Assembly: GCF_000002075.1 (NCBI RefSeq)
Contig: NW_004797418.1
Span: 234,451 to 298,450 of the forward strand
Direction of reading: 5' to 3'
DNA: 64,000 nucleotides
Source: Aplysia californica
Taxonomy: Eukaryota > Mollusca > Gastropoda > Aplysiida > Aplysiidae
The position numbers and the translations under genes are program-made. Below, in pieces: positions 54,499 through 64,000 of this stretch (the stretch's first letter is position 1; every line of letters begins with the position of its first letter). Below the pieces are notes generated by a model. That model had not been told where the DNA came from and did no database searches. It saw nothing but the letters and a program-made list of their open reading frames with translations.

Positions 54499-54615
54499 TG
54501 TGGCCTAAATAAGGTAAGGGAGGGGGGTTTAGCTTATTTGGGCCACAGTGTGGCCTAAATAAGGTAAGGGAGGGGGGTTTAGCTTATTTAGGCCACACTG
54601 TGGCCCAAATAAGGT
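54499..54615. repeat. Family H palindromic elements, tandem
   Basis: Two whole hairpin units (54499-54547, 54548-54597) and a third half-unit ending in AAATAAGGTCACCC. The stems are near-perfect over 15 bases and the G-rich loops are identical. Confidence 0.85.
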
Positions 54616-55849
54616 CACCCTTTTTTTTTTACTTCTTTATCTTTGTAAGATATCCCTTGAACTGTGGATCCCTCGAACTTCATAGGCCGGTCCAGATGAA
54701 TTCGAACTATCCGTGTTATACTGTATTTCAGTCTTTCTGATGGGTTGTTGCATTCCTCTCAGTTCGGGTTGGCTTTGACAAGCAGTGTCAGAAGCCTGCC
54801 TTCTAAATGATCTAAATTTTGTTGATCGGGGCGTAAAAATACCCACTAAAAAAACAACAACGAAAAACCCATTAACAAGCCCTCCTTACTTCAATCAACA
54901 ATGAAACAATCATGTATCCTCCCAAACAACAAAAGAGGCACCTTTTCAAACGAATAGAAGCCCAAAAAAAATGCGCCCTCTCCACAATTAAATTCAAGCT
55001 TCACCTGTCCTCAAAAGATGCTTTCTGTTAAGAAAAAAAGAGGCTCCCGTTCAGACCCTGACTGGTATCTGAGGTGTAGTATGCTTCAACCTGAATGCTG
55101 CATTCAGAAGAGTGAATTTGATTCCCATGTGGGGAAAAGTTTTTCCGTGTGTCTTCTACATGTACGTCTTTCTGCTGGGACATCGTATCCCTCTCAACCC
55201 GGGTTGGCTCTGGCTGACAAAGTTGCAGCAGCCGGCCTCCAAAATGATCTTAATTGTATTGATGGGGCATGAAAGACTAACATAATTATATATATATATA
55301 TATATTATATACATTATATATTATAATATTAAATGAGCTTGGACCCTCTCTACAACTTGTAATTGACTACCCAATAAGACTAGATATATATATCAAAAAG
55401 TATGTGTCCCAATATTTTATGTCTGATGAAGTCAAGACATCTGTGGTTGTACTCTGCTGTCACTGTCACGTGCAGGAGACTTATGTGTTCAATTCCCATA
55501 TGGGGAGATTTTTTAAAGAGTATTTCCATCTTCTGATGGGATGCTGTTTCTTTCTCAACCTGGTTTGGTCCTGACCGGCTCGGTTGAAACAGTCCCCTCC
55601 TAATACATTATATACTCCTAAATTATCTCAATTATTGTGATGAGTTTAGAACATCTACATTTTTCTCTTAAAATTACACTTAACATATACCTGATTTGAT
55701 ATGACGTAACATGAAAAGTAAGTGCTCAAGTCCAATTAAATTTAGAGAAGACAGGAAGACTCATGTCTTACACTAATTTTTCCATTTAATTGATGAGTGG
55801 GGAAAAAAATCTTTGCTGCCATAGTCATCTCCACACAAAGAAATACACT

Positions 55850-56570
55850 GGCATCAGTGGTATGGTATAGTGTTTGGTTTTTTGCCGTTGCATGCAGAGG
55901 ATGTGAGTTTGATTCAGAAGTGGAGAAGTTATTTTGTTCAGTATGGATTACAGTCAAAATCCGATATAACTGGACAGACGGGTTTTTTCCCTGTTTTGAG
56001 CAACTCCTGTTTTAACAGTTATCAAGGGAAACTACCAGTACCATTACGACCTCAGGTTACTGATTAGTATTCGATTACCACAGATCCTTTTCCAGTGGGC
56101 TGTTTTGCTAACACTGAGACGGAATCGATCAGTGACCCCGACACTATATGGGGGGGGAGGGGGGGTTGAAAGTTTGTGTTTTGGCAAGCGATCATACAAA
56201 CAGGCGAAATGTCCTGGTCGAGACAAATTTAAATAATTTGACGGATTGAAAGCAAGTTCATGCGCTGCAAGATCACTGTTATATCTTAGTCCTCGCAAAT
56301 TGAACCCTGTTATAGCCAGGTTCATATTACTTACCCTTATGAAGACCCCCCCCCCCCCCCCCCCCCCGGGATTTGATTTATCAAGTTCCTGTAATAACAG
56401 AGGCTGTTATAAATGGACTGGTCTGTACTTGTATTTCTGTCTATCTCCTATGATTTTGTATCTCTTTCAGCACAGGTTGGCTCTACTCTGAATACTCTGG
56501 TAGTCATGATTAAAATCAGCCTTCCCTCTGAATGATATGATATGTGTGGAGGGGGCTAAAATAATCTCAA
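55850..56570 (+). mobile_element. Family W SINE split by a pogo-like MITE (55951-56425)
   Basis: The SINE head with its B-box-like 'GAGTTTGATTCAGAAGTGG' ends at 55950, and the body resumes at 56426 with 'TCTTTCAGCACAGGTTGGCT'. Between them the MITE has TA at both ends (55949-55950, 56426-56427) and ends 'CAGTCAAAATCCGATATAAC' and 'CAGACCAGTCCATTTATAAC'. It is 475 bp, with a C run near its middle. Confidence 0.75.
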
Positions 56571-57035
56571 TCTATCGTCACAAAAATATATTACGTGCTC
56601 CACTGACATCACTCTATCGTGGGGAAAGAAATAGACAACTTTGTGATGTTACACAGTCTTTCCAGGTATTTGTGACGTTCGTGAGTAAATGTCTTCATTT
56701 ACTAGACCTACTTAACACATCCAAGGTCCCCATTCTCTGTTGGGCCAACATGGGGGTAGCAGTGGCATCGTGCGTGAAGATGATTTTGATTCATTTTGAG
56801 AATGGGGAGAGGGGTGGTTGGAAGGCGCCACTGTGGGTCCTACATTTTTATTTTATTTCCCTCTGTTTCCTCTGTCTGCCTGCTTCTTCCCTGACCTAAA
56901 TGACCCTTATTTTGTATCAATGTGCTACTCTTTTCTCTAACTGAGAATGGGGGGCTGAAATAGACCATTACCAGAATATAATTGTAATGAATTATATTTT
57001 TGCACAATGGTCAGATGTAAGTGCACACACAAATA

Positions 57036-57724
57036 CAGTGAAACCATGTTCTACCACCTACCTTTGGGCAAGTATGAAGTTGGCAGTACAGCGGGGCTGG
57101 CGGTATAATGGGATAGCACCGGTTGCCATCTTGAGAAGGGGTAGAGACTAGAGACAAATTGTGGCCAGTCTTGACTGATCTCGATCTGGCAAGCGCAATT
57201 GCACTTGCCATGCACATGGAAAAACGAGCAGCAACCAATTACATGAACAGCTCCTGCTGAACTTAATTGTAAATTCAGATTGAACATTTCTGCCGGATCA
57301 GAAGCTATAGGCTATATTATGTGTCAAAAGACTCTTTAGACTTACATTTTTTAACCCGATACTCATCAGTCATGGGACCACCTCAGACCTTTCTCGTCGT
57401 GGATCCTCACAATATAGAAGCCATGTCGCCTGATATTTTGCTGACATGCCGAAGTGGCGCCATTCCTTTGATGTGTCTCCAGGCGACTTTAGAATTTCAT
57501 TACCATTTTTTAAAAGAATATTGGCAAAGCCTAAAAATGATAGTATTTTCATAAGTAGGGCAAATCAGTAGTAAATTGGCAACAAATGCTAGAAATAGGC
57601 TGAACTCGCTAAGACGTATTAGGGAAAGAGTGAGTGCCTTGAGCAATGTGTAGTACCTTTAGTGACCTATTCGCTGGCGATAGGCCTACAGCGGGACACA
57701 TTTACAGTAGTTTGATAGTGACTG
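57036..57724. mobile_element. Probable pogo-like MITE
   Basis: It begins TA/CAGTGAAACCATGTTCTACC. The right boundary near 57724 (…GTGACTG/TA) is tentative because the terminal repeats match poorly. Its interior matches 26594-27240 in reverse. Confidence 0.45.
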
Positions 57725-57834
57725 TACAGCGCAGACAGCAGTGTAAAGGCTCAAATACTTTGTTTATATCATCTAACAGTGTACATTGGCAATATGGAGC
57801 GGTGCAACGAAGCTTGACTGTTTGAGTGCTCGGC

Positions 57835-58475
57835 TGCTTGCACTGTATGCTTCGTGGGAAGCCGAGACTGTTTCTGAGTGTTCTAGGGTCTGTTGAAGTA
57901 GTGATATAGATTGTAAAGTGCAAAGAGCTTCCTGTTGAACAGGGATATGGGCTACACAAGTGCAAGTTATTATTATTATTTTTTGGGGGTAAGTATTTTA
58001 CGGCGCTCGCAACTGCATAAGGTCATATGAGCGCGCGGGACGCACCTAATATTTTCAGTTGGTAGGAAATTTTGAATTTTGCCCAGGTGGCGGCCGAAGC
58101 CTACTCTTATCGATTTTAGACCACCAAGGGATCTTTAACGTACGCAACTTGCACACGGGCCCTCCGAGATATTTCGCTCTTGTTCGAGAAGGCTACATGT
58201 AGATCTTTCCTACCAGAAGATCAGGGGTGTTGCAGAAGGACAGCAGTGAGAAGGAGCCAAGGAGTAGCAGTAGAAAGGCTGCAGAAAGAGTCAGGAGCCC
58301 CGGTGAGGGGACAAAGGAGGTGAGGGGGTGGGGGCAGAAATAGGAGACGAAAGCAGACGACAGAACATTGCTAGAGAGCAGGAAAGGGGGTGAAAGGAGA
58401 CAATTTTTAGAGAAGACATTTTTTCGGTCGCTACCCGGATTGGAGCCCGTGACTTTTGAATGAGAGGCCAACATA
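57835..58475. mobile_element. Family M SINE tail (plus) followed by family S SINE (minus)
   Basis: 57835-57976 is the family M 3' part with (ATT)n. 57985-58475 is a minus-strand family S SINE with a clear tail ('GGCGCTCGCAACTGCATAAG' on plus) and a head ending near 58475. It lies just upstream of the NUDT6-like start. Confidence 0.8.
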
Positions 58476-58690
58476 TTATTATTGTCATTATAACATGTAT
58501 TGAAATATGAATGTTTGTACGTGTATAAAATATGTGCAAATTGTGCAGATCATCAATCACATTTGTTTTTACTATTTTAGTCTACCCTTTCTATTTGATC
58601 TCCTCAGTTTGACAGTCACATCGACCCTACTGTCGATCTTCTTTGAGAGCAGTATCTTTTCCCCTATTGTGATCTCTACTGCCAACGTCC

Positions 58691-59835
58691 ATGGCAGACC
58701 AGATTATCTACTCACTTGACAGGTAGGTCAAGGTCAAAGTTCAAAGTTTAAGTTTCTGATGTTGTAGGCAGCTTGACGAAATGCTCAGTCCAGACATGGG
58801 CAAGCTGCAGTCCACTGACCAAGTTCGGCCTTCAAGCAGTTTCAGTCTAGCCTGTTAGTCGACCCAGTGAAAGTGGCACATGGTAAGTTGATATCTGGTA
58901 AAAGACAAAACTCTTGGTTTTAAAAACTAAAATCGATTCCAGTAGTTTCTGGCCCAGCTGAAAGCGATAGATCTTATATTTTGTCTCACAAAATGCCTCT
59001 GAGTGACATATGATGTAGTGTCAATTTCACTTTCACTTTGAGGTCCGGGTATGTCAATCGATTTCACCTACTTTTCTCCTGCTTTGGCCCTTGAGACATT
59101 CGAGATCACGAAATCCGGCTGGCGACTTCAACACAGTTGCCCATGCCTGACTTGTAAAAAGCTCTTACATTACATTCAGCAGGCAGATTTTGATCTATCG
59201 ATATCAACATTGCTCTATAAAACAAATTATAATAACATCTTGCCTATATCTTTTAGGAGTAAGGTAAGGGTGTAATCATAACAACACTGTTGCCAGTCTC
59301 TTATTACTCTGTGTTCAACCATGTAGCTTTTGGACAACAACAACAACTACAAAAACAGCTACTGCAACAAAAATGTCATACGTAACAACACAACAACCAC
59401 CGCTACAACAACAACCATCACCACATCAACTTTCACTGCCACAACAACAACTGTCACCAACAATGATAATTACAGCAATAACAACAACTGTTCTCTGTTC
59501 TCTCTCAGATTTTCCTCGGTTCACGTGGACACGGAAAAGCAGCAAGTGAGGGGCCAGGACTTCATCACAAGTCTTCGTGGTAAGTTTTGTTTTGTTAGTT
59601 TGAGTAAAGAGAAGTACATTGACATAATAATGGTCTTTTAGTGTTTTAGTGCTGGAGAAAAGTAAAACAGACAAACAGATGAGAAACAACAGAGGGAAAG
59701 TAAAGTGGTAGGACCTACCAGTGGTGCCTTCCAACCAGCCATTACGTACATTTTTACGCGTGCGCTTCCGGCCATCTGCTCTCTCTCTCTCTCTCTTTCT
59801 CTCTCTGTCTCTCTCTCTTTGTCTCTCTCTCTGTT

Positions 59836-59867
<32 letters not shown>

Positions 59868-62800
59868 TCACACACACACACGCGCGCACACACATACACA
59901 CCACACACACACACACACCACACACACATACACACTCACACGCACACACATATGTTGGACGATGACTATGACCCATGGCTCTTTTTGATTAATGTTTTGA
60001 ATTTTGAAGGATGAATGAAACGGTCATACAATTGGTCAAGACAGACAAGGAGGAAAATAGAAACTAACGACTTCTCCCCAAGGACCTTAAAATAACCTTC
60101 CTTTTTCGGCCCCTTTTTTCTCCTGTGCGGCAGTCTTCTTTAGCAAGTTCCTATTTTTTCTTTTTCACCCCCAGATGCGCTACCTACCTGGCGAGCCAAG
60201 GGTCACCGAGGGGTATGGGTCACTGTACAAAAGGAACTCTCGGCCTGTATACCCCAGCTAATTGAGGTCAGCGCTACGTGTCGTGTCAAATCTTTATTTT
60301 TTAAAATTCATTTTTTAAATTTTGGTGGAGCCTCTCTCTTGTTCGTAAGCTTGAAAATCATGCCCATGTACATTGCTCTTGATTTTTGCAAGATTTTCAA
60401 ATGCCACCCAGTGCTCTTATGCTATTTGTGACATTTACGAAGGCTGCTTGACTATGGCTGTGAGATGATGTTGCCTATCCTGCCAAGCTATTTTGGTTTC
60501 CAATAGAATGTAGGCCTACATCTGAACTATTTATCATCATGAATGTATTGGCCTCTATAGTCCAATTGTTAGTCTCTTTGCCATTGCAAGTGAAAGAAGT
60601 GAGTTTGATTCCAGATTTGGGAAGTCTACTATTATCAAGTATTCTGCAAAGATTCTGTACCTCTCTCTTTCTCAGCCCACATTGTCCCTAACTGGTACTC
60701 AGTATCGAAGCAGCCCTTTCCGTAGTACAGTGGAATCCTGTTATAACGAGAGGGAGGGGACAGGTGCCAAATGTCCGTTATAGCAGGATTCTCGTTATAA
60801 GGGATCCAGTAATAAATTCAAGCGAAATAGTAAAGTAGGCCCAATCTACGAGTCTGATTTTCAGTTATTTCTTTTTGTAGTAATCTCCCCTGATGATGAT
60901 TTGGCTCAAAATGACTTTTAAGTCTTACTTGATCAAAAGTTGAATCTGGTTTCATTCTCTAGTGCTAGCGATGTTGACAGCTCGGCATTGGCGAACAGAA
61001 AGAAAGTTCTCTAGGCTAACTCGCCCGCTATGTTGTCCCCCACCCTACCACACCCTGTGGTGCGTCCCATCTGGTTGCACACAATAGGAACATACCAGAC
61101 CCTGCCCAGATCACACATTCGCTCCGTCCATCGCAGTACAGCTCTATGACCTCTCCATCCCCGCATCGGAGAAGTGAGAGGCATGGTAGGCCTAGATAAT
61201 CTAGACTAGGCTGGCCTATCACATGATGCGTTCTGCTTGTCTGTGTATGCCACACTCTCCCCACTCATGCTCCGGCCTTCATTGTTGGCACACGTGGGCT
61301 CTCCCACTCTTTGTTTTGCTAGATAACCAACAAGTTTCTCAAATTGCGAGGTTTTAAATGGCCTATGCGCTGTGCACAGCAGCAGCAATATTCCGCTATA
61401 ACCGACTCGCGTGTTGGTCTGATTGCGTTATAGCAGTATTTTATTTACAAAGATAAAGAAGGAAAAAAACAGGGTTTTAGAATAGTGTCTTTATAACAGA
61501 CTTCTCGTTATTTCAGGACTCGTTATAAGTGGGTTCCACTGTAATATGATCAAAATTGTGACAAAGGGAGATTTCAGAATTATTTCTTCTGTGTCTAGTA
61601 TGATGTTGCGGTCAGACAGAGACCAACAGAGAAGTGTTGAAATTCGGTGAAATCCTGAGAGACAAATAGCATTGAAATAAAATTATGACAACTCTCATTT
61701 CAGCTAGGGTTTGACTACCACCATGCTGAACCTGGTTATGCTATGCTTACAATTTGGCTACCAGAGACACTACCCAACAACCTGCCAGCGTACGCCAACC
61801 ACTATCTAGGTATGTGCAATAATAGTTGTAAAACACATAGAGCATGTTGCATTGCTTTTATGCATGTACTATATAAATTATGTAATTATTGTCTAGCTTA
61901 CTCACCCACCTAGCTAAAATGAAAATAAAATGCAAGGAAATGTATTATATTGATGTATTAACAATTTTGACAAAAAGAGCAGCCTTTCATTTCATGTAAT
62001 ATATTGTAAGTGTAAGGAGTCTTTAATAAAAATAAGTAGATAAAGTAGAAGCATTTGAAAATAATCTGAAGAGACCGTTTATAATTTATACACATGCAAT
62101 CTCTTTGGATAGTCCTTTACTTTAATATAATTATTTTATTCCATTGAAAAAGAGAGAGGGTGCGGGGAGGGGCTGTAGTTGAGGAATAGGTGAGAGAGAG
62201 AGAGAGATTTTTTTCATAGATTTCAAAATGATTTATTGATTTGAAAGGCCTTTGGCCCGTACATCCACACACATTTTAACATAAGGCTCGGCAATTACAT
62301 AGGCCTACATTGGTGCAGCTCATTGGATATTTAGCATAAATTGGACACGCACGCACGCACACACGCACGCACGCAAGCCCACACGTGAACACACACATAT
62401 ACACTCATACTCACACATACATATGTACATACATTCATACACACACACACACACTCCTACATACTTGCATGCCTACATACTACACCTACACACATACCGT
62501 ACAGAGAAAGAGAGAGAGAGAGTGTGTGTGTGTGAGAAATAGAGAAACATGTTCTAATCAAATTTATAAACATGACCCCAAAAAACTCACGGTAATAAAT
62601 AATAAGTATCATCGAACTCTTTATGCTTACTTTACTTTTTCCGTCCTCTGGTATCCTTAGGATGTCAGGGAGAGGTGCAGGTTTCGGTCCTGTGCTAGGT
62701 GTGTAGCGTCTGTGATAGATCATGTTATTTGTTATGTTGTTCCCAGGACCTTTTTATCCCCATCTTTCTTGGTCTTCCTCTGGATTTGAAGCCGGATTCT

Positions 62801-63197
62801 CTGGTGTTTTAAGCTCTAGCCGCTAGTTTTATTTGGGGCATTCTGGTTAGATGTCCAAACCATTTGACTTTTCGACGCTCTATGAATTTATTACTGGTGG
62901 TATACCAGTTTGTAGACATTATGGTTTCATTTCTTATGTGGTCTGTTCTTGTGATGTTGATGGTTTTACGGAGACACCTCATTTCGCATGCATTGATTTT
63001 TCTTTCTTGTTAAAGCCCCTTTTAAAACTTGCAAAATAAACACATAACTGATATATAAATGAATTTCCTATGTCCACCCCCAGGTGTGGCCGGCTTTGTG
63101 GTCAACGAAAAGAACCAGGTCCTGGTTGTCCGAGAGCGCTACCACAACACTAACCTCCGCTCTCCCTGGAAACTTCCTGGAGGTCACGCAGACAGAG
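58691..63197 (+). CDS. NUDT6: NUDT6-like Nudix hydrolase, N-terminal 138 codons, runs off the right edge
   Basis: Five exons: 58691-58722, 59509-59579, 60175-60266, 61704-61809 and 63084-63197. Phases agree at every GT-AG junction. The product begins MADQIIYSLDRFSSVHVD, continues DALPTWRAKGHRGVWVTV, then LGFDYHHAE, and enters the Nudix fold with GVAGFVVNEKNQVLVVRERY and SPWKLPGGHADRG. The order matches vertebrate NUDT6 (N-terminal SLGFCFHHAE-type domain, then Nudix domain). The Nudix box starts at G134 and the rest (E, REUXEEXGU) is in an exon beyond 64000. An in-frame TGA lies just upstream of the ATG, supporting this start unless an upstream exon splices in between; the N-terminus is shorter than in human NUDT6. 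The enzyme's physiological substrate is not evident from sequence. Confidence 0.9.
59330..59490 (+). repeat. (AAC/ACA)n-rich tract
   Basis: A degenerate (CAA)n tract ends shortly before the acceptor of NUDT6-like exon 2 at 59508. The threonine/asparagine-rich frame across it is an artefact. Confidence 0.8.
59780..59950. repeat. (TC)n and (CA)n microsatellites
   Basis: CT-rich then CA-rich compound microsatellite in an intron, following a family V copy (59595-59745). Confidence 0.9.
60545..61575 (+). mobile_element. Family W SINE split by a family P MITE (60728-61541)
   Basis: The SINE runs 60545-60727 and resumes at 61542 with its 'ATGATCAAAATTGTGACAAA' end. The MITE (814 bp) has TA at both sides (60726-60727, 61542-61543), ends 'CAGTGGAATCCTGTTATAAC' and 'CAGTGGAACCCACTTATAAC', and is collinear with 37100-37903. 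It lies between NUDT6-like exons 3 and 4. Confidence 0.8.
62340..62530. repeat. (CACG)n, (CA)n and (GA/GT)n microsatellites
   Basis: Compound CA-rich tract ending in short (GA)n and (GT)n, in the intron before NUDT6-like exon 5. Confidence 0.85.
62740..63010 (-). mobile_element. RTE-like LINE C-terminal fragment
   Basis: The minus strand reads EMRCLRKTINITRTDHIRNE, then IERRKVKWFGHLTRMPQIKL and SRGRPRKMG, a good match to RTE-like polymerase C-termini, with an internal stop and a truncated front. It shares its motif order with 1880-2190. Confidence 0.8.
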
Positions 63198-63491
63198 GTC
63201 AGATTGCCATGAGAATCTTGTTGAAGATCTTTTGGGGTTTTTTCACTTCTCTCATACTTAATCAGGGTGTCCAGCAATATTTCCTGAAAAAATTTACTAC
63301 CTGGAAAAAAAATTTACTACCCAGCAAATCAAGTCCCACACCAGCTCGAAAAAGGGAGTTCATTTGCGCCATCAATAACATATATTATTATTATTATTAT
63401 TGCATAATAAATGGAACGAAAACAACACACAACAAAGTCCAGTCAACAAAATGAAGGATAGACAGACAATCACTAGCTTGCTCACCATTAG

Positions 63492-63910
63492 GTTTAGTTT
63501 TAGTTAGGTTTTTACAGCGCTCGCAACTGCATAAGGCCATATATGAGCAACAAGGGGTGGGTGTCAACAGAGAAGTCCAAACGGGGAATCAAGCTCACTC
63601 TGCTCACCTCTCTAGCCACCACAGCACAAAGTCTGCTTCAACTATCAAGGCACCCCGGAAACAGTAGTTCACAAGAGTGACAAACATTTTAAAAAAGTAG
63701 AGGAAAATGACAATAATAAGGAAGAGGAAAGAAAAAGCAGCAGTTCCCCATATGTTGTTCCGCCACAGTATGAGCATGACATTGATAAATCAGCGCATAT
63801 TTACAATTCTATTGTGCTTAAGAACAGGTAAATATCCCTCCTTTTGGAATGGCCTAAAGATGCTTCAGTCAGCAGCACTGCCCTGGTGGTGGGAGGGGGC
63901 GGATTTACAC
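63492..63910 (-). repeat. Family A repeat, copy 3
   Basis: Reverse-complement match of 228-653 and 47937-48336, with the tail module at its left ('ACAGCGCTCGCAACTGCATA' on plus). It lies in the NUDT6-like intron that continues past the window edge. Confidence 0.8.
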
Positions 63911-64000
63911 CTAATGTGTGCACACAGGGTGACTGCCAAAGTGGCTCCTCAATTTTCCAGGTGGTCATCCATTTTCCAGGGGCATGTTACATAACAACAC

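Larger units (their letters stand above)
49894..58563. other. Intergenic region between MTRFR and the NUDT6-like gene
   Basis: No coding exon is supported. It holds a tRNA-like SINE head near 50965-51050, hairpin elements (51149-51212, 54499-54615), a (GTA)n run near 51633-51655, the foldback minisatellite (52750-53505), CA/CT microsatellites (54265-54370), several family W SINEs (54715-56570), two pogo-like MITEs (55951-56425, 57036-57724), a 22-base C run (56347-56368), a family M tail and a family S SINE. The sequence at 51230-52740 shows nothing recognisable beyond these. Confidence 0.65.

Noticed and set aside
59426-60014. Arg/Glu-rich and Ser/Leu-rich frames up to 169 codons
   Set aside because: They read through TC/CA microsatellites and a (CAA)n tract; the only coding part is the 71-base NUDT6-like exon at 59509-59579.
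1-64000. CRISPR arrays, operons or bacterial-type regulation
   Set aside because: The repeats are minisatellites, SINEs and MITEs; genes are intron-rich and far apart. There is no regular repeat-spacer pattern.
1-64000. Retroviral, LTR or Polinton remnants
   Set aside because: I looked for reverse transcriptase, integrase, capsid and envelope signatures and paired direct terminal repeats. The only reverse-transcriptase pieces are RTE-like or other LINE C-termini.

Overview
This is a eukaryotic nuclear window, most likely from a mollusc and probably a gastropod. The evidence is intron-rich genes with GT-AG junctions, a dense load of tRNA-derived SINEs with (ATT)n tails, RTE-like LINE tails, pogo/mariner/piggyBac/Harbinger derivatives, long microsatellites, and many dispersed AGATCT/CTAGAT words. 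The phylum is an inference; no species can be named from sequence alone.

Three host genes can be built exon by exon. (1) On the minus strand, from 34814 down to 7787, 20 coding exons join in one uninterrupted frame to give a 906-residue MGH1-like/GH63-like glycoside hydrolase. It is related to bacterial 'glucosidases' and to yeast YMR196W. A 480-base assembly gap (15494-15973) falls in the intron just before exon 13. (2) On the plus strand, 46858-49884, two coding exons encode the mitochondrial ribosome-rescue factor MTRFR (C12orf65), with the GGQ loop intact. (3) On the plus strand, from 58691 to the right edge, five exons encode the N-terminal part of a NUDT6-like Nudix hydrolase; the gene runs off the window inside the Nudix box. 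The three genes are not functionally linked in any obvious way. A weak candidate for the last exon of a fourth, minus-strand gene lies at 5785-5974.

Layout: 1-7.8 kb holds repeats (LINE tails, a SINE carrying a Harbinger fragment, a pogo-like MITE) and the doubtful terminal exon. 7.8-34.8 kb is the hydrolase gene. Its introns hold SINEs, two piggyBac-type TTAA elements, minisatellites and, at 28.9-32.3 kb, one mariner-like transposon inserted into a close relative. 34.8-46 kb is intergenic, with an 804-bp pogo-like MITE, SINE tails, CTAGAT-rich runs and poly-C tracts. 46-50 kb is MTRFR. 50-58.6 kb is intergenic, with an unusual orientation-switching 'foldback' minisatellite (52.75-53.5 kb), short perfect hairpin elements and nested SINE/MITE insertions. 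58.7-64 kb is the 5' part of the NUDT6-like gene, whose introns hold another MITE, a LINE tail and a SINE.

The main themes are a complete but little-studied carbohydrate-active gene with patchy distribution in animals, and a well-layered record of nested transposon insertions whose target-site duplications can be read directly. I see no retroviral, LTR or Polinton coding remains, no CRISPR array and no convincing stand-alone tRNA or rRNA gene.
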